Shown: positions 37,121 through 48,840, counted from the first letter of the stretch. The stretch is 64,000 nt of DNA from Hamiltosporidium tvaerminnensis (GCA_022605425.2 CM061254.1:248001-312000); one strand, 5' to 3'. Notes: a model not told the origin generated them from the sequence alone. Made by a program: numbers and translations.

Positions 37121-38428
37121 AAATACGAAAATTTTATTATTTTTCTTTTCATTAAATGTATCTGTAAATCCACTAATATAACCGAGAAAAGTTATGATAT
37201 AGGTAAGCTAAGAGATTACTTCTTGAAAAAGTCACTAAATTTATATAAATCAGAAACCATACAGCTTCGATCACTTCCAAATTCTATAGATTTTACAGAT
37301 TTATTATTTAACGCAAATGATCTTGATTTTGCTGTTGGCTCATTGTCAAAATTTTTTAAATTTAAGAATTCAAAAACATATGATGTTAATGTATATAGAC
37401 CGAATTTAAAAACGAACAATCTATATAACGAAATAATATTCAATATGTTTCGCTTTGAACGAATCAATACCCATATTTGGTCTGTATCTACAGTAAAAAC
37501 CTCACGAAGTTTGTATACAAAAGAAACAGTTAGACTAGATTCTAAGGTTTTATGTCAAAAAGGATTAAATGCTTTTTTGTTATATTTATTCCAAATGTAT
37601 AAAGGCATTCGAAATGTTTCAAAGTACCACAGCTGCTGTGACTCTTATATTTCAATAGATTAAAGAAACGGCATAGTGAAAAAAATCCCTGAAAAATATC
37701 GACGCTTGAATATGCAATCTTTGCGAAAAAAGTATGATGTCTTTTGTATTAAAATTTTTACAGAAGTTCAACCAATCGATGAACATATAGATGAATTCAA
37801 AACGATAGAAATATTTAGTAATGTATTCGCAGGTGACATAAATTGTTTATATGGTAATTATAGCCTTTATTCAATAGATAAAACACGATCGGAAATATAT
37901 GATGCAGAGGATTCTTGCATCCTTAAAATATCGATGAAAACCATAATTAATCAGTATATACTTGGTTTTCGGTATGGATATCAAGGAAATACAGATCGCA
38001 ACGGAATATTAACACGTTCGACAATAAATTTTGAGTTCAAATCAAATAATCATAAGACAGAATTTCATTATTTTTATTCACTAAAAAATATGGAAGATAA
38101 TGATTACAAATTCAAGATTTTTTATAAGCATTCATTTGTTATGTTCGAATTTAATTTTAATTGGTATACGACACAGCAAAATGTTAAAAATCATGAACTT
38201 AACTCACCCATTTACATATATGCAACACTTTGTGAGGATTTCCATATAATTGAAATGGAGAGGTATATAATACGAAAATATTTAAGGATACAAAAGCAAT
38301 ACGGTTCAAATACTACTCTTGCAGATAAATATGATGTCAAAATGAAATACCAGACCAAATTTTAGGATTTAAAAGATTTATTCGATTATCTGGTGTTCAA
38401 ACGCAAAATCTATATAATAATGTGGTAA
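37121..38428 (+). pseudogene. Family copy E: full-length frame with in-frame stops and no start codon
   Basis: A single reading phase runs through the whole family length but carries TAA at 37,661-37,663 (in the SIEDxxNGI block, read SID-stop-RNGI) and TAG at 38,363-38,365 (just before DLKDLFDYLVFKRKIYIIMW), with the final TAA at 38,426-38,428. The N-terminus keeps a hydrophobic segment (NFIILLFIKCICKSTNIT), but no ATG lies between the upstream stop at 37,091 and the family blocks, so the start is lost. The position given begins at the first family-like codon. Conserved blocks include YDIGKLRDYFLKKSLNLYKS, QKGLNAFLLYLFQMYKGIRN, TEFHYFYSLKNMEDNDYKFK and FEFNFNW. No frameshifts were found, which points to recent inactivation. 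Confidence 0.85.
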
Positions 38429-38824
38429 AGTTAGGTCTACATATGAAAATTTTTAAATAAACTTTCGTATTTGATTTGTATCTCATAAAAATTAAATAAA
38501 ATTTTTTTTTTAAAGCATATTATTAACGGGAATTGTTATATTGGCGCTAGAAAAAAGAGCATATATCTATGAAAATTTCAAATACATATATTGATAATAA
38601 ATGAAAAGATTATTTTTTGCGCGATATTATCATACGATATCCTTTGTATACAAATTAAGCATAATACTAATGATTTTCCAAGTCACAATATAAAATTTCT
38701 TTTATTTAAAACCATGAAGATATTATCCATATTGATATACCAGGAAAATTTTAGATAATAAATATCACATCTCTTACAAAATTACAATTTCTATATTATT
38801 TTTATAGGTTTAACACATATCTGG
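38429..38824. other. Intergenic, no gene seen
   Basis: A+T-rich spacer between copy E and a minus-strand copy of the ~635-bp element. Confidence 0.4.
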
Positions 38825-39455
38825 ATTCTAAAATAAAAATGTCTACCTTAATCCCTAACATGGTGTTCTTTAGATGCCCAAAACCTAAAATTTTCATCTA
38901 AAATATTTATAGAACCAACTTTGATACTAAGAAAGATTCCCAAATTTTGAGAAAAAGGGTTTAAGAAGGTGATTTCGAGTAAACAGCATCTTTGAATTTT
39001 CAGGACTAGTATCTCTACTCTATCTCTATTTAATCTAGACCAAATTAACCCGCAGATAATATATATCTCAGCAACGTATCTAAGGTGCATTTAGACGTAT
39101 CCATATCCTATAAAAAGGTCTAACCAACTTTTCGGATTATATAGCGGCTTAAAGAGTTTTTATATCCCCAAATGTTTGTTTTCTAACCGAGTGAGTAGGG
39201 TTGGTTTCTATTTCTTTACATAAATCCTCTAGGTGTTCTTATACAGACTACAATCTACTCAAGAAGAAGCTACAAAACAAGTTTTGAGAAATATTTCTCA
39301 TATTTTTAGACCAACGTTAATTTATGTGTTTCTATTTAAACAATCTAAAGTTTAATGTAGTTTTATTCCTTACGAGAATTAAAAATAGTGTTTGTACCAA
39401 TTTCTGCGAATTTTTACCAAGCAGATGTCCTTTAAGTTTATTATATCCTCTATCT
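38825..39455 (-). repeat. Dispersed ~635-bp element, copy 3 (degraded, reversed)
   Basis: On the minus strand the left end shows ACATCTGCTTGGTAAAAA (near 39,430), then GTAGATTGTAGTCTG, CCAACCCTACTCACTCGGTT (near 39,200) and GAAAACAAACATTTGGGGATATAAAA. The right half is weaker; ACACCATGTTAGGGATTAA (near 38,860) matches CACCATGCCACGGAGATTAA of copy 2. The overall span fits the length of the other copies. The 80-codon minus-strand frame at 38,848-39,090 lies in this right half and is probably chance. Confidence 0.55.
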
Positions 39456-40689
39456 AAGAATATCTCGAATTTTAACTAATTTAAATCATAGAAAAATACC
39501 CGGGTTATGATTTTATAAGGTAATTAAAATGATTTGATTTTTAGTTTATCTGTTTCAAATAAAATGAAGGAATAAATATTTCAGCGAAATTTACATTTCA
39601 AATCTGTTAAGTTATCATAATATACTACAGACAATTAATAGATAATAAACACGTTTTCACCAAGTAGTTTAACACATAAAATCAGGAAGTTGATAAAACC
39701 CACCATCTGTTTCTTATTCCAAAGACCCATAGCTACCTAAATATACATTTATAAAACAGAAATAATTCGTTAATATGCAATAGAATCCTAATTTTAATCA
39801 CAAAGAAAAAAAGAGGAAAATATACAATAATGTAATGGATTCGATTTGATAATCAGAATTATTTGAATTGTGACAAAGACAAGAAAAACCCTAAAATTTT
39901 GTCTAACCAAGATTCTATAAATAATTGCAGAAGAATGAATAAAAAACCGAGACGCTAATTAAAAAAAATACTTTTTAATAATAGAAAATAAAACTGAAAA
40001 AACCATAAATTTTAATTTTCTGATCAAAAATACAATCCATCGCATAAAGCCAGTAAAAATAGAAATATAGCATAAATTAGATTTAAAGACTTTCAATTTT
40101 TTTAGATACTCAATAGAAACCATAAATAAAACCCAATAAACTTTATATGATCAATATGTGATCAAAAAGAAAAAAAATCTTCAAATTAAACCGGTGAAAT
40201 ACAGAAGTACCTTTTTTTTATATTTTTTTTAAGAATTAAATATTCATAGAAGCCAATATCATATTATATCCCTGATTTATGTTTTATAATCTTCTAAAAC
40301 GCAAATGTATTTTCTATTCTATGAAAAATTCAATAATGAACAAAAAAACTAAGAAAAATTTCTTCCTAAAATATTTTTTTTAAGCATTTACGCAAATAAA
40401 TTTATATTTAATCATTAAATTTTCTAGAGATATGCCATTTATGACTTTTGGAACATAAAAGTAGAGACTTTTAGCGAGAAGATAAAATAACCTGTGAATT
40501 TACAATGCTTTAACTTTTTAAAAGCGGCTTCCATGAAAAAGAATTAGATCTAAGGAATGTGAGGAGATAGATTATCTATGAAAGGTTAGCATTCTATCTG
40601 TTCATACTCAAAGCCGAGAAGCAGAAAAAGCAGAAATAAGATAGTAACATATATGCATATCTCCAACTTTGAAAATTCATCCATTCATT
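39456..40689. other. Intergenic, no gene seen
   Basis: A+T-rich and stop-dense. A less A+T-rich patch at 40,540-40,640 abuts the next repeat and may belong to it. Confidence 0.4.
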
Positions 40690-40916
40690 TTAGGAACACC
40701 AGCCCTGTACGGGCTTTGGCCTTCCTCAGAAATACCGTAATCGGTCTTTTTCCAGTGGAATTGTTTACTTTTTCGGGTTTCGTAACAAGTTAGTTTTAAA
40801 AAGTGGGTTGAGAGCCATACGCCGAACCCCAACATGGGGGGCTAGTCCCTTTTAGTCGCCTCTTACGACAAGCAGAGAATACCCCAAACCAATTCTGTTC
40901 CCGGCATGGTGGGAAA
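40690..40916 (-). repeat. Dispersed ~220-bp repeat, copy 2
   Basis: Minus strand: CCACCATGCCGGGAACAGAA, then TTCTCTGCTTGTCGTAAGAG, GCGACTAAAAGGGACTAG, GGGGTTCGGCGTATGGCTCT, CTTGTTACGAAACCCGAAAA and CGGTATTTCTGAGGAAGGCC. It is more similar to copy 3 than to copy 1 in the central part. No open frame. The less A+T-rich composition against its surroundings suggests a separate origin. Confidence 0.8.
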
Positions 40917-41837
40917 TACATTTGAAAATGTTTTAACTTAATTTTAGATAACGATTTATGTACATTTTACAAATCGAAGACATTATAACAATATATCTAT
41001 ATTATTAACGGTGTGAATTTAACTAACAATCAATTAGCTATATTTCACAATATTTTTCTGGGTATATAAAATTGAAATTAGTTTCAAAATTAAATCAAAC
41101 TACTTGTTTGCAATATTTTAATTATCCGACCTAATACATATATATTGTTTAAACAATTCTCTATAAATATTTTTAGATATCTGGAGGTAAGTAATGGTAA
41201 AGTTCACTGTAAAATTTTAAGACATAAAATATTTCTCAGAAGATTCTTAAATGAAATAACAGCCCTTTTGAACCTTTATCAATATGTATACAAGGACTGT
41301 AAGTGTTTAATGTTAATATTCTTTAAAAATATAATCATTTTAGATAAATTTTTACTGAAATTAAGTAAAGCCATAGTTATTGAATAAAAATCAAATTATG
41401 ATGTTTCTAAAATGAAATGTTAAGAGTAGTTGTTTATTATTATTTCCATAAACTGAAAAAAATCTATCATGGAAAATATTTGTTCAAATTTAAAGCTTAA
41501 ATGATTAATTGTAGCAATATAACAGCAGGTTTGCGCTCAATAAATAGAAACAATTTGTGTTCCAGATCAATATTTTATGGGAGATTGTTTGTTTACATAT
41601 ATTTAGAGTTTTTATTTTTAAATTGAAAGATCAGAGAAGTTATTAAAATGATTATCTGCTATTTTCTATAAAAATTTCGAGATTCAAAATAATAATTGAT
41701 CTGACAATTATTTTTTTGATAAAGAATAAACAACTAAAAATATATTTATAAAAGTGTATAATCAAATGATAAAGTACTAAAGTTATTATAATAATGTTTT
41801 TATTGAATATATACGGTAAAAATACACAAAATAAGAT
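40917..41837. other. Intergenic, upstream of copy F
   Basis: A+T-rich. TATAAAAG at 41,747-41,754 lies 83 bases before the copy F start and could serve as a promoter element. An 80-codon frame at 41,145-41,387 opens only with TTG and is not called. Confidence 0.35.
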
Positions 41838-43163
41838 ATGATAGGGTCTTATCTTGGAACTCTACTACTTTTCTGTAGTTTTGTATCAATTTGTCTTTCT
41901 TCCAATGATTTAGAAGAAATTTATGATGTAAATGAAAACAAAGAGTTCTTCGCGAAGAAATCTCTCGATTTATACAACAAAGAAACCAAACGCTTAAAAA
42001 TGTTGCCGAAATCTTTAGATTTTGCATATTTTATGTTCTATGATAACAGCTTGGAAGTTGTTGCTGATTCGATATCAAAGTATTTTAAAACAAAGACAGC
42101 AAATAAATATGATATTAAGATCTATAGACCAGATTTCAAAACTAATGATCCATTTCAAACAGTTGTATTCCAATTATTTCGAATCAAAAGAATATACAAT
42201 ACATGGTATATAGTCGATATCTATGTGTCAAAAAATCTACCTCAAAATAAACAAACAAAAAATAAGAATATAATACTGAGTCAAAAAGCTTTTGGTATTT
42301 TTCTTTGCAATTTCTTTCATATGTACAAATTCATAAAGAAAATATGTAATTATCCTGATAATTACGACGACTCTTTCATTTTAATAGAAGATACAAGCAA
42401 TAATATACGAAAAAAAATTCCTAAAAAATATCAAAAACTTGATACTACATTAGAAACAGGAATATATAATATTTTTTGTCTTAAGATGTTTTCAGAAGTA
42501 GAAAATTTTAACTGTGAACTCAACGAAAATAAGATGATAAGAAAATTCAATAAAATATTTGGCGAAATAACATGTTTACTTTGCGGATATTATACAGTAT
42601 ACTTCATTGAAATGAATGAATCGGAATCAGTCGAAAATATTTGTAGTAAGAAAATATTCAAAACTACTAAAATTAGTCTGTTCAGAATTGCATTAGAAGT
42701 CGAATCGCTACCGCTTGCAAATAAAAATAGTATATTTTTCCTAAAAAAGAAATTTCGTTTTGAATCCTCGATTCATAGAACGGAATTCGAATATTTTTAC
42801 TCAATATATAATGTAAATGATAAAGATTATAAATTTAAAATATTCCTTAAACATTCCGATATAGCATTTGAATTTAACTTCAATTGGATTGAAACCCAAT
42901 TAAAGAAAAGTTATATACCCAATTCGTCTATTTACATATATGTCATAAGAGGAGATAAATTATATATACTGGAGATATTAGAGGATAGGAATAGAAAATA
43001 TTTTAGGATCAAGAAGGCTAATAGGCCATGTGCATGCTTACATTTCGACTGTAAAGAAAATATCAAATACTTAAATAAAAATTATGAACTTAAAGAATTA
43101 TTAAATCGTTTAGTTTTTAGTAACGAGATCGATATAAAATGGTATTTCCAAAAGATTGAGTAA
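41838..43163 (+). CDS. Family copy F: intact predicted secreted protein, lineage-specific family
   Basis: The function is unknown. The 441-residue protein has a signal-like start (YLGTLLLFCSFVSICLSS, 5-22), then YDVNENKEFFAKKSLDLYNK (29-48), LPKSLDFAYFMFYDN (56-70), YDIKIYRPDFKTND (91-104), SQKAFGIFLCNFFHMYKFIK (148-167), LIEDTSNNIRKKIPKKYQKL (182-201), TEFEYFYS (315-322), YKFKIFLKHS (331-340), FEFNFNW (344-350), NRKYFRIKKANR (385-396) and a C-terminal YELKELLNRLVF (416-427). It lacks the CCC start context of copies A-D. Pairs of Cys near the C-terminus (C398, C400, C405) might form disulfides. Full-length and free of lesions next to decayed copies, so it is probably under selection. It shares the YRPDFK block with copies E and G, which groups these three together. 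Confidence 0.9.
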   Translation: MIGSYLGTLLLFCSFVSICLSSNDLEEIYDVNENKEFFAKKSLDLYNKETKRLKMLPKSLDFAYFMFYDNSLEVVADSISKYFKTKTANKYDIKIYRPDFKTNDPFQTVVFQLFRIKRIYNTWYIVDIYVSKNLPQNKQTKNKNIILSQKAFGIFLCNFFHMYKFIKKICNYPDNYDDSFILIEDTSNNIRKKIPKKYQKLDTTLETGIYNIFCLKMFSEVENFNCELNENKMIRKFNKIFGEITCLLCGYYTVYFIEMNESESVENICSKKIFKTTKISLFRIALEVESLPLANKNSIFFLKKKFRFESSIHRTEFEYFYSIYNVNDKDYKFKIFLKHSDIAFEFNFNWIETQLKKSYIPNSSIYIYVIRGDKLYILEILEDRNRKYFRIKKANRPCACLHFDCKENIKYLNKNYELKELLNRLVFSNEIDIKWYFQKIE

Positions 43164-44930
43164 ACTATTATAATTTAAAACGGGGACAAAAATATTTTAT
43201 TTTTTCTGAATAAAATCGAACGCATTATGTTTCAATTGTGTTTTGAAGTATTTTGTAGCTCTTTTTAACACTAATAAAAACTTTTAGTACTAAAAAACCA
43301 GGAAATAACTAAAGATTTTTTTATTTATTAAGCTTCTTTCAATCTTAATATTCTAGTTTCTACATTTTATTTTGGAATAGATTTTTAACAAATACGTCAT
43401 ATATTAAAATTATTTTTTATTTTATTGATACGGGCCGAGATCAAATATTAATTTTACTTAAAAAATATATTAATAGTGTTGCAAAGATATTATTGGAAGA
43501 GAATTTATATTGATTAATAGTTGTATATTATAATAATATTATTTATGTTGTCTCTACTCAAATTAAATAAATTATACCGCATGAAACAAATATATAAAAT
43601 AAAATAATGCTCACATCTTTTATTACTAATATCTTCGCAATTTAAACTAGTTTGGCGTAAAACAAACATATTTGCAGATGAAGATTTAATCATATAGGAA
43701 AAATAAAATAGTCTACCTTTATCTAAAAAATATTGTTCTAAAATAAATAGCGGAAACAAATTGAGTTTAATAAGACAAGCATGTCCATATAAAATATTTT
43801 AACTTTAAAGAGTAAATTAAATAGTATAGGATATTTTATGGGTATAGTAGCCAATACTGAATCGACTTCCTTTGAATCAACACTATTTTATCAGGATCTC
43901 GATATTGGAATATCAGTTGGATATAATCAACACAAAAACCGATAAAAAAATTTGTATTTAATTCGGTTTATTATGTGTTTTACAAGTAAAAACTATTCAA
44001 AACCGAAGATTTAAATGTTTTGTTTTTTTCGGTAATTATAGTCTATTAGAATGGTTCTTATTCTTTAAAGTGATCCAGACCCTTTGAATCTGAAAATGTG
44101 TCCTAGCAATTCAATAGAAAAGTGTTCCGATTTTAAGCAAATTTGTTGTTAATTTAAAAAAATGAACATATTATAAAACAAATACGTAAAAACAATATTT
44201 TACTTAAGAATTAGATTGTTTTTGCTCGTTCGTTAAAATATTTAAGAAGCGAGGCTCCTTTTCCAAAGAGACACGCGTAAATCATCATTTGTATTATAGC
44301 TATTTTTCGCTTTAATTTTTATGTATAATTAGAAGGAAACTCATTTCCTATATGTAAGTAATTATAAGTGGTAGATGTAACCCTAATGCATATTTGAGAA
44401 TCGTGGATAGCGTTTACCTGTGTATACAAGAATTGTTTCAATTGTAATTCTCTGAATTATAATTAAATTTTCCGAATGCTTGCCTTAGAATATATCGTAT
44501 TTTTTTAAATCACTAATATCCATCGAATTTGAATTATAAAAGAATTATTGCATTATATATTTTTCCAGTTTTAGTGATATTTCAAGCAGAAAAATATCCA
44601 TTGAACATTCACTCAATAATTTCAAATACATTTCGATGTTAATATAAGTGTGTTTTTGCTTATTTTCTACAACAATCGAATCAAGCAAGGATATGTTAAC
44701 CTGCTTCCAAATATACACTCAATGTATCCAAAATTATAATTTTTTCATAAATATAGATAATTTTCACGCGTTTTTATATTATATGCACTAAATAATTCAA
44801 TTGATATATTTAATTCATTTGTATGGCTGTATCTTTCGGTTATTTATGTGGGTTTATGAATAAAGTCTCTACACTCGGCGATCTTTTACTAAATCACAGT
44901 TTTTGGTACCGTTACTGCATTATTTCTTCC
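43164..44930. other. Intergenic, no gene seen
   Basis: A+T-rich with dense stops. An 81-codon minus-strand frame at 43,514-43,759 shows no motif and is not called. Confidence 0.4.
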
Positions 44931-45250
44931 CCCGATTCAAAAACCGGTCCAAGCATGCAGCTTTTAGAGAGTCATCGAATTTCAGTGTAATATAGAAGCT
45001 CGGTATGACCAGCACCATTTTTTCAGATAGAAAATGAAAAATATGATGGTTGAAGATCCACCACAGAATGATTTAACTTCGTTTATTGCAAAATTAGGAA
45101 ATATTTTATAATTTCCGGAAAGGTTTTTATGACAACTACATGAAAAAGTAACATGCACTATGCTATTCTGACCCGAGAACATTCCCTTTTTATGTTAAAA
45201 AAAATTTAGAATTTCCTTAACAGCGCGGGAGCCTCATCCGTGCTTAATGT
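44931..45250 (+). other. Coding-like island, possible gag remnant
   Basis: The plus strand reads FQCNIEARYDQHHFFR, then after a stop KMKNMMVEDPPQNDLTSFIA and KLGNIL, and after further stops FPERFL, QLHEKVTCTMLF and PENIPF, all in one phase from about 44,978 to 45,190. This looks like a real protein with point stops. Its position about 2 kb before an integrase fossil on the same strand makes a capsid-type protein of the same LTR element a reasonable guess, but no domain signature is visible. Confidence 0.3.
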
Positions 45251-45536
45251 GCCTATTCCATTCAATGGTAATTTATATTTAAAAAAAAATTATGTGATTA
45301 AAAGATCAATTCATCGCGAAGTCAACTCCAGTAGCCTACTAAATTAGAAATTCTAGATTATTTCTTATTTCTTATTCTTTTGCATCTCGCAGAAATACTA
45401 CTAGCTACCTCAAATTATTCACTTCTGTTTGTTTTTCAATTGAATACTTATCTATGGGAACTTACTTTTATCTCATGTATTATCTACAGTAAAATATCTA
45501 TAATAAGATCTTCAATTTGCAGTTAAATTAACTAAC

Positions 45537-45881
45537 TCGATACAGAATCTGCTGGATTATATTATCTGCTTCGGAATTTGATACTATTTTAGCCATTTTA
45601 ATGCGCAGAGTTTTATTAGTTCCTCCACGATCGATCATTGTTTTTTTCTTCGCACTCGGATATGCTACCATATAAGACGCCTATAACAAAGGCTTTTGGA
45701 TTTACGAAGCGCATAGATTTGGAATCGTACTCTCAGAATATAAATGAGCCCTTTTTGAATTCAAACTATCAATGAAATTCGTACTGTTACCTCCATGCGG
45801 ATTGTAAAAAGCCTCTAATAAATTTGATGGTTTGGGATTGCTGTCTGAAAATAGTTTGGCAGATAAAATAAATTGAGACAT
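45537..45881 (-). pseudogene. Unidentified decayed gene, with intact 59-codon start
   Basis: On the minus strand an ATG at 45,879-45,881 opens 59 codons to a TAA at 45,702-45,704, with amino-acid use unlike the surrounding noncoding DNA (SNLLEAFYNPHGGNSTNFID, SKRAHLYSESTIPNLC). The same phase continues after that stop and one more to VAYPSAKKKTMIDRGGTNK and KIVSNSEADNIIQQILYRVS, ending near 45,537. It reads like a protein of about 115 residues with two nonsense changes. I recognise no family. It faces away from the neighbouring integrase fossil, so it is probably a separate gene remnant. Confidence 0.4.
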
Positions 45882-47090
45882 TTTAACTACCTCTTTTTTT
45901 ATTGTGCAGGTGAACTTCTTAGCAGAATGCTTATTATTGCATTGAAGTTTTTCTTGGCACAGATAAATTCACTATAATTAATTGGATTATTTTAAAATAT
46001 CATAAAAATCTTTAATATTTTATGTACAAAATGAGAAAATTACTTACGTTTGTACTATTCATATAATATCCCTTCGGATTAAGTCAATTATAGACTAAAT
46101 GTATAAATTGCTTAGAAATATAGATGATCAGAAATATAGATGCGTTATATCTAGTTCTCTCAATGAGGCTACTCGACCAACGCTTGAATAAAAAATAATA
46201 GACTTAGACAGAGATAAAAAGAGAAAGGCCTCATATTTAGGAATAGCCCGCTGTTTCGCTTATACACACCCAAGTATAAATAGAGATTACCGCTATGAGT
46301 ATAAGTGGCGATCTTTTGCATAGCGACGAAATATTTCATTACAATATTTTTTTACTTTATTATTATACATACCATAATTGTATTTTGTTGCAAAAAGCCC
46401 ATAATCATAATTTCTATATGAGCTTAAACTTTTTACAAAAAACTCCACTCGCACTCTTAAAAAATACCTCCTCGCATCCCGGCTAGGAACTCCTGGTCTA
46501 TAATTTGAACATAAACGAATTAAAACTTCCCAATAAAAGATGAACGCTTTTTCGATAATAATATATATGCTTATTCATAAGATACTTATCCTATATTCTA
46601 GAAAAAAAATGCAAATGAGCCAGGTTGTTGTAAAACGATTATACTTTTTTTATGCTGAAAAAACCAATTTACCGAGTGTCTAAACAAAAAAGCTGGATTC
46701 AAATATAAAAAGATTGATCATCAAAGCCGAAAGCATATGCTGCAGTTTACCATATAAGGAACCAAAAATATATTTTTAAACTACTTTAGCAATGAAAAGT
46801 ATTTTTTTAATCAGTAAAAATTTTGATTCTATTTACTTTCTACTGAATTCTCTCAATAAAAACTTATATAGATTTTTTATTTTAAAGTTTTTAGAGGGAA
46901 ATTTGAGCGAGAATAAAATTCCATAAAAGTTATTTTAACTATCTTAGAAATAAAATAGATAAAACAATACCCAGCGATAGAAATAATGCGCCTTCTGGGT
47001 AATCTTTTCCGGAAGAAAACATTAATTTAAGAGCTAAAAACGACAATTAGTTTGATGAAAAAACAAAAATATTCATAAAGAGGAGTCGCT
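45882..47090. other. Intergenic, no gene seen
   Basis: A+T-rich, with short frames only. The 63-codon frame at 46,295-46,486 has an ATG but no protein-like features. If the integrase fossil belonged to a complete LTR element, its reverse transcriptase should lie here; I cannot find it. Confidence 0.4.
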
Positions 47091-48150
47091 GAATGCAACT
47101 ATGAAAAACAACTACTTTATTTGTTGCATTTCATTTACCTGATCAAGAAGAAATGAAGACAATTAAAGAAAACTCTAAAACTCGATTCATCAAGTTAAAA
47201 AGAAAAGAATCACCGAATATATCTCAAAAGGTTTAACATGCAAGAGATATCAACTATTTTGTCGAATCTTGCAAATTATACCAATCATATCACGACTTTT
47301 ACGGCATATTGTGCAAGTAGATTGTGCTGATCTTAGTAATTATGCCAATGAAAATAACGGATATAGGTGGATCGTAAAAATTTTGGATTACTATTACAAA
47401 TTTCTTTTTTCATTTGCTCTGAAAAATATAACAGCCGAAAACATTATGCCTGCCTTAAAGAAAATATTTAAATAAGAGGAGTGCCGATAATTGTACAATT
47501 CGATAACATCGGAAAATTCAAAATTTCGGTGCAAAGAATTTATAAGTTTACATAACCTTAGGTTTGTAAAAGAATCAAGACATCGACAAAACCAAGTCCA
47601 AGTATAGAGAGGAAATAAACAGTGGTGAGAAAAATTCTGAAGGGATATTCTGGTGTCGAAAAATGGGTTGAATTTTTTAATAAAATTGCAGTAGAAAAAA
47701 TAAATCATGGACCTGACAAATAAATATGTTACCAATGTAGGCATTTAGAGGCTGAGCGGGTATAATTACATTGCCTTGTGTAGTGAATACAACATAATTT
47801 GAAGAAGTATCCGAATTAATAGAAAAAGAAACACTCTTGAATATAATTTAGAATATATTGAAGAAACAAGCCTTATACGAATTTAAAGTAATGTTGAACC
47901 GCAGAACACTATTTATTTTTAGTTCCGAAAGAGTTGATATAAAGTATAGAGATATTTACGTGTATGAATGTCCAAAGATGCTGGTTTTCATTACAACCGT
48001 ATCGCAGTTGATACAGGGACAGAGTATTCATTCAAAGATATTTTGATACAAATAAATTGACACGAAGAAATAAAATGAATAAGCTTTATGAAGAAGGAAG
48101 CTCGATTGTTATAGAGAGAGAGTTGACTCTGAAAGTTTTAGAGTTCTAAT
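47091..48150 (+). mobile_element. Ty3/Gypsy-type integrase fossil
   Basis: An ordered but broken integrase. A finger-like start (YFVESCKLYQ near 47,250, where intact integrases have CxxCQ) leads into the core VQVDCADLSNYANENNGYRW (47,314-47,373) with the first catalytic Asp, then KFLFSFALKNITAENIMPAL. After a shift, GVPIIVQFDNIGKFK (about 47,480-47,524) holds the second Asp. The third motif reads RQNQVQV-stop-RGNK, with TAG at 47,605-47,607 where the catalytic Glu of QVERxN should be. GVEKWVEFFNKI follows, and a basic tail runs to about 48,150. I found no reverse transcriptase, protease or LTRs. The element is dead. Confidence 0.7.
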
Positions 48151-48189
48151 GAAAAATATCCTGGTATATTAAAATTTATTTCTAAAACA

Positions 48190-48380
48190 GACTAAAGAAG
48201 CCCAAAAAAATGTTTTGCTTGTTCCTTCTTTATTTTCTTGATATTCTAATTCTTTTTTTAATTATTTATTTTTTATTTTTTATTATTTTTTTCTTATTTT
48301 TTTTCTCGTTTTCTATTATTTTTATAGTTTTTTTTCTTCTTATTTTTTTTTTCATTTTTTTTGATTTATTGTTTTTTTAG
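48190..48380. repeat. T-rich low-complexity tract
   Basis: Almost pure T with scattered A and C on the plus strand for nearly 200 bases, between the integrase fossil and the third ~220-bp repeat. It might be an old A-tail in reverse or simple polypyrimidine drift. Confidence 0.6.
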
Positions 48381-48616
48381 TATAGGTTCGTATATGGGTA
48401 AACTCCACATATGGGCACGACAATAAGTATTTAAAACAAATTAAATGCCCGTAGCTAGCACACAAGTATTTTCGTTCAAGAAATATTCATTGAGTGGATA
48501 TATAAGACAAAAAATTAAAAGCATCTTTAGAGTATCACTAAAGAAATAATATCATCTATTCCAAACAAATAAATTCATAATGCTTTCAAAAAAAAAATTT
48601 CTTATTCATCATATCG

Positions 48617-48840
48617 GTACTACAGCCTTTTTCGAACCTTGGCTGCCCTCGGTAATACCGCAAACCGGTTTATTTTCAGTGGGTTGTTTACATTTTCGGG
48701 TTTCGTAACAAGGTGGTTTTAGAGGGTGGGTTTTAGCCCTACACTTAATCCCTAACCAAAGGACTAGTCTCTTTTAATCGCCTCTTACGACAAGCAGAGA
48801 ATACTCCAAGCCAATTCTTCTCCCGGCATGGTGGGAAAAT
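48617..48840 (-). repeat. Dispersed ~220-bp repeat, copy 3
   Basis: Minus strand: CCACCATGCCGGGAGAAGAA, TATTCTCTGCTTGTCGTAAG, AGGCGATTAAAAGAGACTAG, then CTTGTTACGAAACCCGAAAA and CGGTATTACCGAGGGCAGCC. It shares orientation with copies 1 and 2. It lies about 215 bases 3' of the end of the MAEA-like gene. Confidence 0.8.

Noticed and set aside
13711-38428. Reassigned stop codons or programmed shifts in family copies B, C and E
   Set aside because: Copies D, F and G, OLA1 and the MAEA-like gene are open without any such assumption, and the lesions fall at different places with different stop codons.
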